Of a stretch of DNA of 64,000 bases, positions 26,406-33,969 are shown piece after piece. A model generated the notes under the pieces. It was given only the letters and a program-made list of their open reading frames with translations. It was not told the origin of the DNA and made no database searches. A program made the translations under genes and the position numbers. The stretch covers positions 20,058-84,057 of the forward strand of contig JARKPK010000056.1 in assembly GCA_029975295.1 (NCBI GenBank), in the 5' to 3' direction. This DNA comes from Thermoguttaceae bacterium (lineage in GTDB: Bacteria; Planctomycetota; Planctomycetia; Pirellulales; Thermoguttaceae). Position 1 is the first letter of the stretch. Each line of letters begins with the position of its first letter.

Positions 26406-29204
26406 CTACCGCAGACGCGAACGGGCCACGCCTTCGGTTTCGCGCTGGCGACGCACCAACCACACGCCCACGGCCAGCAGCAACAGCGGCGCAGGCGGCA
26501 ACAGGATCGACCAAACCTTCACCCGGTCGCGCACCTGTTTGATCTTCAGGTTCAATTCGGTTTCAATGCGGTTGATCTCGCGGTCGCGTTCCTGCTTGCG
26601 GCGTTCGATCTCCACCTGCGAGCGCCGTTCGAGGTCTTGTTGCATCATGCCCACCTCGATCAGCAACCGCATCGGCTCGATGTCTTTGCGGTTGCGCAGT
26701 TCGTCGAGCTTCTTTTGGATCTCGTCGCGAACCTTCTTCTCGTATTCGTTGAAATCCTCGACGAATTTGTCCCGCTGCTTGTCGGCCTCTTTGCGAGCGT
26801 CGTTCGTCCACGCGTCGATCGTCGAAAGGCGGCGATGAACGGGCCGGCGCTTGCGAAGCTCGACGTATTGGTCTTCGCCGGCCAAAGTGTCGATGATGTT
26901 CAAGACGAAGTTCACGTTGTCGAAATCGAAATGGATGCCCACCTCGGGCAAATCGCCCTGCTCGCGCAGCCGGAAGAACTCCTGCGTGAGCATGTCCAGG
27001 TCGGTCACCAGCACCACATGAATCTTGTTTTCGGGGGCCGCCCCGCCCGGGGCTGCGCCCTTCTCCTCGGCCTTGCCGCTCGGCAGTTCATCGGCGCCGG
27101 GGGCGGTGGGCAACGCGCTGTCGCCCGAACCGGCCTGCGGGGCCGATGCGGCCGGCGCCGCAGGCGCAGCCGGAACCGTCCCCGTGATTTCAACCGCCAG
27201 CGTGAACGGGCGCGGGTCGGGAATCCGCCGCCGCATGGGGTTCAAACCGCCGCGCGGGCCGAACGGGCTCATCTGCATGATCTCGCCGTAGCGGACCGTG
27301 CCGGTCTGCACCCCGGTTTTCACCAACGGCTTCACTTTCAACGTCGAGGTGTTTTTGCCCCGGACCCAGCCGGGGAACGGGAAGAGCAATTGTTGCAACC
27401 GGCTGCTGATTTGGTCGTCTTGGTTGAATTCGCCCTCGCCAGCGGCATCGACGAACACCAGTTCCCGCTCGCGCTCGAACCAACTGACGCGCTTATAGGG
27501 GTTGTAGTTCTGCCAAACGATCTGATCTGCGGGGAATTCTACGCCCAACAGATCCCACAGCTTGCCGATGTCGCCTTTGGGCAGGTTGCGCATGCCCATC
27601 ATCATCGGATTCATTCCGCCGGGCGGTTGTTTCGGCGCGCTGGTGGCGGCCACTCCTTGGGCGAACACCGGCATCGGGTCTTCGAAGATCGCCGTCGGCG
27701 TGCCGCTGCGAACCAGGTTCACAAAGCGATCCATCTCCTCCGGACCAAGCATCGACGGCTGGACGGCCAGCACGGCGTCGAACTTGCCTTCCACGTCGCG
27801 CGACAGATCGATCTGCTCCACTTCGTACTGTTTGCGAAGTTCGTCGATGATCGGCCAATCCGTGGCGGGCGACATCGACATGAAGTCGAACTGGCCGAAC
27901 AACGGCACGCCGGTGTTGACGATGCCCAACCTCTTGCGTTTTTCGGCGGCCATCGTGCCGATCGAACGGACCAGCTCGTATTCCACCGGGATGCCGCGAT
28001 CGAAGAACACCGGCGGCACCTTCTTCAGGCCGCTGCTGACGGCAACGTGCATGAAGATTTGGTCTTCGCTCCACGCTCCGCGCTGCGTGTAGGTGACCCG
28101 CCGCGGTTCAATGCCGTGCAGTTGTTGGGCGCGGGCGGCCGTGTCGGTGAATCGCTCGGTGTCGTGAATCCGCAAACGGATCTTGCCGCCGGCCCGTCCC
28201 TCCAATTCACGCAGGGTGTTCAACAGGTTGAGCCGCGTTTGCACGAACGGCTCGGGGACGTTTGGGCTGATGAAGGCCTCGATGACGATCGCCTGTTTCG
28301 GGTCGATCTTGGCCAGCATGTCGCGGGTCAGTGGCGAAAGCGAGCTCAACCGCTCGCTCGTCACGTCCCAGCGCAGGTCGTGCCGCGCGCAAAGTGCGTT
28401 GAGACCGACGACCAACGCCAGCAGCGCCACGGCGCGGACGGCGTAGTGGCCCACCAGCGCGTGGCGCTGCATCCCGGTGAACCAGTGCCGCCGGCCGATG
28501 AGAATCATGCTTACGTACAAGGCCGTGGCCGCGATCAGCGTGAAATAAACGGTGCCCGAAAGGGTGATCACCCCGCGGCCGAAGTCGCGGAACTGCTCGG
28601 CGATGCTCCATGCCTTGACGGCTTGGCCCACGCGGAGCAGCCCCGGCACCGTGTCGGCGTACATCAAAATCACCAGGGGCAGATTGAACAGCGCCCCAAG
28701 GATGAACGCGACCGTAAGGTTGCCGGTGAGAAACGAGGCGGTCATCCCCACGGCCAGCATCGCCAGGCCGATGAGCCAGTAGCCGAAGTAGGTGCCGACG
28801 AGCAAGCCGAAGTCGGGATTGCCCAGCACTTTGAGCACCGTGAAATTGCACACCAGCGAGTAGGCGAGCGAAACGGTGAAGATCGCCACCGCGCCCAAAT
28901 ACTTGCCGGCCACGATGTCCCAATCGCTGGCGGGCATGGTGAGGATCAACTCGTCGGTCCCTTGCCGCCGTTCATCCGACCAAACGGCCATGGTGATCGC
29001 CGGAATGAAGATCAGCATGATGAACGGGAACACCCGATTGAGCTGATCGAGGTTGGCCAGGTTGACGTTGAAGAACTCGGGCGAGAGGATGGCGAACCCC
29101 GTGCTCAGCCCGACAAACACCAGGATGAACACGTAGCCCAACGGGCTGGCGAAGTAGCTGGTGAAGTTGCGTTTGAAAACGGCGAATAAGACGTTGGCGT
29201 TCAT
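26406..29204 (-). CDS. Fusion of ABC-2 type permease and GldG-like protein
   Basis: This 932-residue protein combines two usually separate parts. Residues about 1-240 form an ABC-2 permease with six hydrophobic helices, as in GldF/NosY-type proteins (SPLGYVFILVFVGLSTGF, DERRQGTDELILTMPASDWD). Then comes a GldG-like extracytoplasmic region (about 255-780) with SSLSPLTRDMLAKID. A coiled-coil region (about 800-885) and a C-terminal helix (about 898-915) end the protein. The ATPase gene lies upstream and the DUF4340 gene downstream, both on this strand, so the three probably form one transporter complex. In Bacteroidetes this set is linked to gliding; here a motility role is not shown. Confidence 0.87.
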   Translation of the reverse strand: MNANVLFAVFKRNFTSYFASPLGYVFILVFVGLSTGFAILSPEFFNVNLANLDQLNRVFPFIMLIFIPAITMAVWSDERRQGTDELILTMPASDWDIVAGKYLGAVAIFTVSLAYSLVCNFTVLKVLGNPDFGLLVGTYFGYWLIGLAMLAVGMTASFLTGNLTVAFILGALFNLPLVILMYADTVPGLLRVGQAVKAWSIAEQFRDFGRGVITLSGTVYFTLIAATALYVSMILIGRRHWFTGMQRHALVGHYAVRAVALLALVVGLNALCARHDLRWDVTSERLSSLSPLTRDMLAKIDPKQAIVIEAFISPNVPEPFVQTRLNLLNTLRELEGRAGGKIRLRIHDTERFTDTAARAQQLHGIEPRRVTYTQRGAWSEDQIFMHVAVSSGLKKVPPVFFDRGIPVEYELVRSIGTMAAEKRKRLGIVNTGVPLFGQFDFMSMSPATDWPIIDELRKQYEVEQIDLSRDVEGKFDAVLAVQPSMLGPEEMDRFVNLVRSGTPTAIFEDPMPVFAQGVAATSAPKQPPGGMNPMMMGMRNLPKGDIGKLWDLLGVEFPADQIVWQNYNPYKRVSWFERERELVFVDAAGEGEFNQDDQISSRLQQLLFPFPGWVRGKNTSTLKVKPLVKTGVQTGTVRYGEIMQMSPFGPRGGLNPMRRRIPDPRPFTLAVEITGTVPAAPAAPAASAPQAGSGDSALPTAPGADELPSGKAEEKGAAPGGAAPENKIHVVLVTDLDMLTQEFFRLREQGDLPEVGIHFDFDNVNFVLNIIDTLAGEDQYVELRKRRPVHRRLSTIDAWTNDARKEADKQRDKFVEDFNEYEKKVRDEIQKKLDELRNRKDIEPMRLLIEVGMMQQDLERRSQVEIERRKQERDREINRIETELNLKIKQVRDRVKVWSILLPPAPLLLLAVGVWLVRRQRETEGVARSRLR

Positions 29205-29292
29205 GGCTTCGCTTGTGTTGGTGGGTCGAATGTCGTTGTTCGGCCGGGGGCGCCGGCGTTCGTCCGCGGGGCCCGGTCGCGCCCGCGGCGCG

Positions 29293-30048
29293 TCAGGCGG
29301 CGCGCGTCAATCGGCGGAAGTGCTCTTCCAAGGGTCGGCCGTCCGCGCGCAACGCGGCGATCGTTCCGTCGTAAACCAGGCGTCCCTCGTTGATGAACAA
29401 GATGCGTTCGGCCATCGCTTCCACCTCTTGCAAGATGTGCGTGGAAAGCAGGATGGTCTTGCTTTGGCCCAATTTGCGGATGGTTTCGCGCACCTCGTGA
29501 ATTTGATTCGGGTCGAGGCCGGCGGTCGGCTCGTCGAGGATCAACACGTCGGGCTCGTGCAACAGCACCTGCGCCATGCCCACCCGTTGCCGATATCCGC
29601 GCGACAGCTTGCCAATCGGCTTGCCGATGACGCCGCCCAAATCGCACAGTTCGATCACGTCGGCGATCCGCTGCCGTTTGCGTTCGCCGGCCAATCCGCG
29701 AGCGTCGGCAAAGAAGTTCAGCAGCGCCCGAGGAGTCATGTCGGGATAGAGCGGCCCGTTTTCGGGCAGGTAGCCCAATCGGGCGGCGCCGGCCAGCCGC
29801 TGGCTCGACATGTCGAACCCGGCGATCTTCGCCACGCCGGCCGACGGGGCCAAATAGCCGGTCAACAGTTTCATCGTGGTGCTCTTGCCGGCCCCGTTGG
29901 GGCCGAGAAACGCCACCACTTCGCCCCGGCGAACCTGGAACGAAACCTTGTCGATCGCGGCGAACTGCCCGTAATACTTCGACAGCCCGACGGCTTCGAT
30001 CATCACCGGGCGATCGGAAGAAGACGCTGGAGAGGTGTGTTCAGTCAT
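29293..30048 (-). CDS. ABC transporter ATPase (GldA-like)
   Basis: This 251-residue nucleotide-binding protein has Walker A GPNGAGKST, the signature LSRGYRQRVGMAQ, Walker B DVLILDEPTAGLDP and the H-loop STHILQEVE. It energises the permease-GldG fusion encoded 88 bases downstream. The most likely start is ATG 30048 (MTEHTS); an in-frame start at MIEAVGLSK would remove 15 residues. The C-terminal extension (RPLEEHFRRLTRA) is typical of the ABC-2 exporter class. The upstream region has a TATAAT box at 30268-30273 on this strand. Confidence 0.93.
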   Translation of the reverse strand: MTEHTSPASSSDRPVMIEAVGLSKYYGQFAAIDKVSFQVRRGEVVAFLGPNGAGKSTTMKLLTGYLAPSAGVAKIAGFDMSSQRLAGAARLGYLPENGPLYPDMTPRALLNFFADARGLAGERKRQRIADVIELCDLGGVIGKPIGKLSRGYRQRVGMAQVLLHEPDVLILDEPTAGLDPNQIHEVRETIRKLGQSKTILLSTHILQEVEAMAERILFINEGRLVYDGTIAALRADGRPLEEHFRRLTRAA

Positions 30049-30267
30049 GGTTGGATGATGATCCACGCGTGACAACAAGTTGGCTTCGCGGCCCGTGAGG
30101 CGGCCGCACCGACGTACGCTCGATCGTGTTCGAGCAACAGACCGCACGGTTGGCATCGCGGGCCGCGGCGCAAGCCGGCGCCGGGCGATTGCCGAAACCG
30201 GTTCCGCCGCCGACAGCCAAAAACCGTGCCGCGCGGCTGGAATCTTGGCCCGAATGGTAAACCGATT

Positions 30268-30296
30268 ATTATAAGGCTCCCTAGCGACAAAGCTAG
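30268..30296 (-). promoter_or_regulatory. Candidate promoter/operator of the Gld-like operon
   Basis: The minus strand reads TATAAT at 30273-30268, a perfect -10 hexamer. Just upstream (30281-30296) the inverted repeat CTAGC-GACAAA-GCTAG covers the spacer/-35 zone, and no standard -35 box is visible. This arrangement could mean activator dependence. The 5' leader to the ATPase start would be about 210 bases. Confidence 0.45.
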
Positions 30297-30329
30297 ACCA
30301 CCGCCCGCAACCGCCCCCTAAGGCTGCGG

Positions 30330-30383
30330 CCCGCGGGAATAGAACCCCCGGGACCGAACTGGGGCCCGGCGTTCGCCGCGGCG
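30330..30383. repeat. Dispersed palindromic intergenic element, copy 2
   Basis: CCCGCGGGAATAGA at 30330-30343 is identical to the start of copy 1 at 24355. A CCCGGG core and GCGTTCGCCGCGGCG at 30369-30383 (14 of 15 bases identical to copy 1) follow. Both copies lie outside genes. Confidence 0.6.
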
Positions 30384-30664
30384 CTCTTTTCCGACGCAAA
30401 CGGCGAGTTCGCCGCAAGCAAGCGGTTGCGTCTACCACGAATTGGCGCGCTTCCGTGGGGGCGAGCGCGCAGCGGACCGCCATTTTCACATCAACTTGGT
30501 GTAAGATGGTTGCCGGTCTGCCGGGTGTCTTGCAGTTGGAGAAGTCCGCGCCCCGGTGCTGGCTGCCCGGCGGTCGATGGGCGGCAGTCCCGAGGCGCCG
30601 GCCGCGGCGGCCGCATTGTGCGCCCTAGAAGGAGTGGCTTGATCGAACTGAAGGAAATCGAGTG

Positions 30665-31240
30665 ATGGAGTCTTTTCCCGCGAAAACCCGACGCCCCCGA
30701 ACGCCTCGCCAGATCCACTACCAGGGGAAGTTCATTCGGGCCGTTTCCGAGAACGGCTGGGAATGGGTCGAGCGGACGAACACCACCGGAGCGGTCGTCA
30801 TCGTGCCGATCACCCCCCGGGGGGAAGTGGTGCTGATCGAGCAATACCGCATCCCGATGGGGGCGGCGGTGATCGAGCTGCCGGCAGGCTTGGCGGGCGA
30901 CACGGCTGGCGACGAGACCGAATCGCTCCTTTCGGCCGCCCGACGCGAACTGCTCGAAGAGGCCGGCTTCGAGGCCGACCGCTGGGAGTACCTGACCGAA
31001 GGCCCCAGCTCGGCCGGGCTGGCCACCGAGGTGTTCGCCCTGTTCCTCGCCCGTGACGCCCGACGAACCGCGCCCGGCGGCGGCGACGCGGCCGAGGAAA
31101 TCACCGTGCATGTGATTCCCTATGCCGAGTTGGAGCCATGGCTCGAACGCCGTCGGGCCGATGGGGCGATGATCGACCCGAAGGTATTCGCCGGTCTCTA
31201 CTTCGCCCTCACCCGCGGGGCGGTGCGCGGCATACCGTGA
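30665..31240 (+). CDS. NUDIX hydrolase (ADP-ribose pyrophosphatase-like)
   Basis: This 191-residue protein has a NUDIX box with the core AARRELLEEAGF, which coordinates magnesium for hydrolysis of nucleoside diphosphate derivatives. The preceding QYRIPMGAAVIELPAGL block resembles the ADP-ribose/sugar pyrophosphatase subgroup. The LLEEAGF..D..EYL...PSSAGL region fits that group. ATG 30665 has AAGGA 9 bases upstream; a GTG at 30662 is also possible. It is convergent with the next gene. Confidence 0.9.
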   Translation: MESFPAKTRRPRTPRQIHYQGKFIRAVSENGWEWVERTNTTGAVVIVPITPRGEVVLIEQYRIPMGAAVIELPAGLAGDTAGDETESLLSAARRELLEEAGFEADRWEYLTEGPSSAGLATEVFALFLARDARRTAPGGGDAAEEITVHVIPYAELEPWLERRRADGAMIDPKVFAGLYFALTRGAVRGIP

Positions 31241-31389
31241 CGAATTGCGGACACGACACGACGCCGATGATCGAACAGCGCCAACCGGTGCGACCGCATC
31301 GGCAAGCCGCGATGGCCGGGCGACGGAGAATCGTCGCCACCGCCAAATCCAATGATGCCAGCGCTCGATCCGCGGCGAGGCTGATCGCT

Positions 31390-32298
31390 CTATTGCGAAT
31401 CGACGCCGCGGACGCGCATCTCGATGGCATACAGACCGCGGCTGGCGGTGATGAACAATCGGTTCTTCTCTTTGCCGCCGAAGCAGACGTTGGCCGTCCA
31501 GTTCTCCGGCACGTCGATTTGCTGAATCTTTTCGCCCTTGGGGTTGAACACCATCACCCCTTTGCCGGTCAGATAGATGTTGCCTTCGTTGTCGATGGTC
31601 ATGCCGTCGGAGCCGGCCTCGCAGAAGAGGGTCTTATCGCTGAGCGAGCCGTCGTCGGCGATCTTGTAGCGGTAGGTTTTCTTGGCCTTGATGTCGGCCA
31701 CGTAGAGGGTTTTTCCGTCGGGCGTGCCGATGATGCCGTTGGGCTGCTCGAGGTCGTCGGCCACGCGGACGAGCCGTTTGCCGTTGGCCGCGAGGAAATA
31801 GACCGCCTGCGGGCTTTCGCTGGGGCCGCGGTTCCAGTAGGGCCGCTTGTAATACGGATCGGTAAAATAGAGTCCGCCTTGCGGGCGGCACCACACGTCG
31901 TTGGGCCCGTTGAGCAGCTTGCCCTCGAAATCGCGGACGACAACCGTGTGCTGCTTCGTCTTCGGGTCGATCCGCCAAAGCTGGTTCTTTTCGTCGGCAC
32001 AGGCCCAAAGCATGCCCTGTGCGTCGAAGGTCAGGCCGTTGCTTCGGCCGGCCGGTTGCATGAAGGTTTCGAGCTTCTCTTCGATCGTCCAAACCAGGAT
32101 GCGATCGTTCGGTTGATCGGTGAAATAGACGTTCCCGGCCGCGTCGGAGGCAGGGCCTTCGGTGAACTTGAAGCCGTCGGCCAGGAGGCGAACCTCGGCC
32201 CCAGGGGCGGTTACGGCCGGTTGATCGGCCGGGTGGGCAGCCGTGCCGGTCATCAGAACGCCCAACATCAACAGCGGGAGAGACCAACGGTGCGTCAT
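31390..32298 (-). CDS. SMP-30/gluconolactonase-like exported protein
   Basis: This 302-residue protein has a signal peptide (MTHRWSLPLLMLGVLMTGTAA), then an SMP-30-type six-bladed beta-propeller. Visible blocks are FTEGPASDAAGNVYFTD (calcium Glu and first blade), SNGLTFDAQGMLWACADE, NGPNDVWCRPQGGLYFTDP, QPNGIIGTPDGKTLYVAD and GSDGMTIDNEGNIYLTG. Family members are lactonases that hydrolyse gluconolactone and similar sugar lactones; export suggests action on extracellular or periplasmic lactones. ATG 32298 was chosen because the signal peptide begins there. It is convergent with the NUDIX gene. Confidence 0.9.
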   Translation of the reverse strand: MTHRWSLPLLMLGVLMTGTAAHPADQPAVTAPGAEVRLLADGFKFTEGPASDAAGNVYFTDQPNDRILVWTIEEKLETFMQPAGRSNGLTFDAQGMLWACADEKNQLWRIDPKTKQHTVVVRDFEGKLLNGPNDVWCRPQGGLYFTDPYYKRPYWNRGPSESPQAVYFLAANGKRLVRVADDLEQPNGIIGTPDGKTLYVADIKAKKTYRYKIADDGSLSDKTLFCEAGSDGMTIDNEGNIYLTGKGVMVFNPKGEKIQQIDVPENWTANVCFGGKEKNRLFITASRGLYAIEMRVRGVDSQ

Positions 32299-32445
32299 CG
32301 GAGGGTTCCTTTCGTCAAAACGAGTTATGGGCCGAGTGTTTCTCGCAGGGTTGCCGCAGCGACCGTCCGGCGATGGCGCGCCCCGTCGGGTTCTAGGTTG
32401 CTTCGCACGGCCGCGCAAGCCGGAAGCAGCAAACAAAGCCCCCAT

Positions 32446-33609
32446 TTACACGCATAAGCGGTAGATTTCGTGCAACATCTCCGGCGTATAGCGGGTGATG
32501 CCCCAGAGTTTGCCTAGTTTGATCGCTTCGTCGGCGATTTTGGGAATGTCTTCCGCGGGAATGCGTCCTTGGGCGAAGGTGGTCGGCGTGCCGATCTTGT
32601 TGAACCAGGCGCGAAGGGCCTCGATGCCCCGTCGGGCGGCCTCGGCGTCGTCGTCGCAGCGGATGTCGAATACCTGTCGGGCGAATCGGGCGAAGCGGGC
32701 CGGGCGCTGCCGGGCCGACCACTGCATCCAGGCGGGCAGAACAATCGATAAGCCCGCCCCGTGCGCGAGGTCGTATAGGCCGCTCAACGGGTGCTCCATC
32801 ATGTGGTTGGGCAGCTCGAATGGCCCGACGCCGGCGTTGGCCAGCCGGTTCCACGCCAGCGTGGCCGCCCACATCATCGTGGCGCGGCCTTGGGAGTCGC
32901 GCGGATCGGCCAGGATCTTTTCAGTGGCCTCCATGATCGTGCGCACCAGGCCTTCCACGTAGCGATCTTGGATCGGCGCCCAGGGATCGTTGTGGGTGAA
33001 GTAGCTTTCCAACAGATGGGTCATCGAGTCGGCGGCCGAGTAGGCCACGTAGTCGGGCGGCACGGTGTAGGTGGTCGTCGGGTCGAGGATCGACGCCCGC
33101 GGGTGCAACGGTCCGGCGGCAAAGCCGAACTTCTCGCGGGTTTCGTCGTGGGTGATGACCAGTCCGCCGTTCATCTCCGAGCCGGTGGCCGGCAGGGTGA
33201 GCACGGTAACGATCGGCAGGGCGTCCTTCACGGTCGCTTTTTGCGTGAAGAAGTCCCAAACATCGTGCTCGACCACCGCCCCGGCGGCGATGGCCTTGGC
33301 TTCGTCGATCACGCTGCCGCCGCCGACGGCGACGATCAGTTCGAGTCGCTCCTTCTTGACGATCTCTACGCCCTGCCGGGTGTGCGAGAGCACCGGATTC
33401 GACTTCACGCCGGGATGCTCGACGTAGTTTACCCCGGACTGGCGAAGTGAGGCGACCGCTTGATCGTACACCCCATTCGCCTTGATGCTATTGCGCCCAT
33501 AGAGGAACAGCGCCTTGCGGCCCCAGTTTCGGGCTTCGCCGCCAACGCGGCCGACGGTGCCTTCGCCGAAGATGATTTTGGTCGGGTTGTGGTACTCGAA
33601 CGGATACAT
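32446..33609 (-). CDS. Iron-containing alcohol dehydrogenase (YqhD/BdhA-like)
   Basis: This 387-residue enzyme belongs to the group III iron-dependent alcohol dehydrogenases. The NAD(P)-binding GGGSVIDEAKAI, the Asp194/His198 metal pair in ADSMTHLLE, and His269 and His283 in the NHMMEHPLSGLYDLAHGAG region give the four metal ligands with the expected spacing. YqhD- and BdhA-type enzymes reduce aldehydes, so detoxification or fermentation of aldehydes is plausible. It begins about 150 bases upstream of the SMP-30 start on the same strand, so the two may be co-transcribed. Confidence 0.93.
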   Translation of the reverse strand: MYPFEYHNPTKIIFGEGTVGRVGGEARNWGRKALFLYGRNSIKANGVYDQAVASLRQSGVNYVEHPGVKSNPVLSHTRQGVEIVKKERLELIVAVGGGSVIDEAKAIAAGAVVEHDVWDFFTQKATVKDALPIVTVLTLPATGSEMNGGLVITHDETREKFGFAAGPLHPRASILDPTTTYTVPPDYVAYSAADSMTHLLESYFTHNDPWAPIQDRYVEGLVRTIMEATEKILADPRDSQGRATMMWAATLAWNRLANAGVGPFELPNHMMEHPLSGLYDLAHGAGLSIVLPAWMQWSARQRPARFARFARQVFDIRCDDDAEAARRGIEALRAWFNKIGTPTTFAQGRIPAEDIPKIADEAIKLGKLWGITRYTPEMLHEIYRLCV

Positions 33610-33969
33610 AGAAATCGTCCCTGCATGGATAGAGGATCATTGCTGTCGAGGATCAGAATGGCAATGCGGCACGGCCGACCGCCGGGCGGCCGGCTTCTTT
33701 TCGGCGGCAGCTCGGCCGCAAGCTTGCATCGCTCTTCTGACAACCGAGAATCGAGCGCCGCGATGGTCCGAAACCGTGCGGACCCGGATCATCCGGTCTC
33801 TCTTGCCGCAGCGGCCGCAGCCCATCGGCGCGTTACGAACTATCACGATGGCCCACGGCGGCAGGAAAGTCAACTGCCTTGAGACAGTTGAGATGGGCAA
33901 GTAGAATAGATCGTTTCGGGGCAATTCTTCCCGCTTGGGCGGGGCGGAACAGAAGGCTGATCGTCGAGC
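33610..33969. other. Intergenic region between divergent dehydrogenase and Hsp70 genes
   Basis: These 360 bases contain no gene. A strong + strand promoter with an overlapping inverted repeat lies at 33871-33907. Confidence 0.6.
33871..33907 (+). promoter_or_regulatory. Promoter with overlapping operator-like repeat for the tandem Hsp70 genes
   Basis: TTGAGA (33879-33884) and TAGAAT (33902-33907) have a 17-base spacer. CAACTG at 33871-33876 and CAGTTG at 33885-33890 form a 6-bp inverted repeat that brackets the -35 box, so a repressor could bind there. Transcription would start about 55 bases before ATG 33970. Confidence 0.6.

Larger units (their letters stand above)
30049..30664. other. Intergenic region between divergent ABC and NUDIX genes
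   Basis: These 616 bases hold no supported gene. They contain a minus-strand -10 box (30268-30273), a small inverted repeat (30281-30296) and the second copy of the dispersed palindromic element (30330-30383). Confidence 0.6.

Noticed and set aside
24910..29189. Long + strand open frames opposite the DUF4340 and permease-GldG genes
   Set aside because: The minus-strand genes have consistent membrane helices, domains and operon order; the + frames are rich in His, Arg and Gly without any family pattern.
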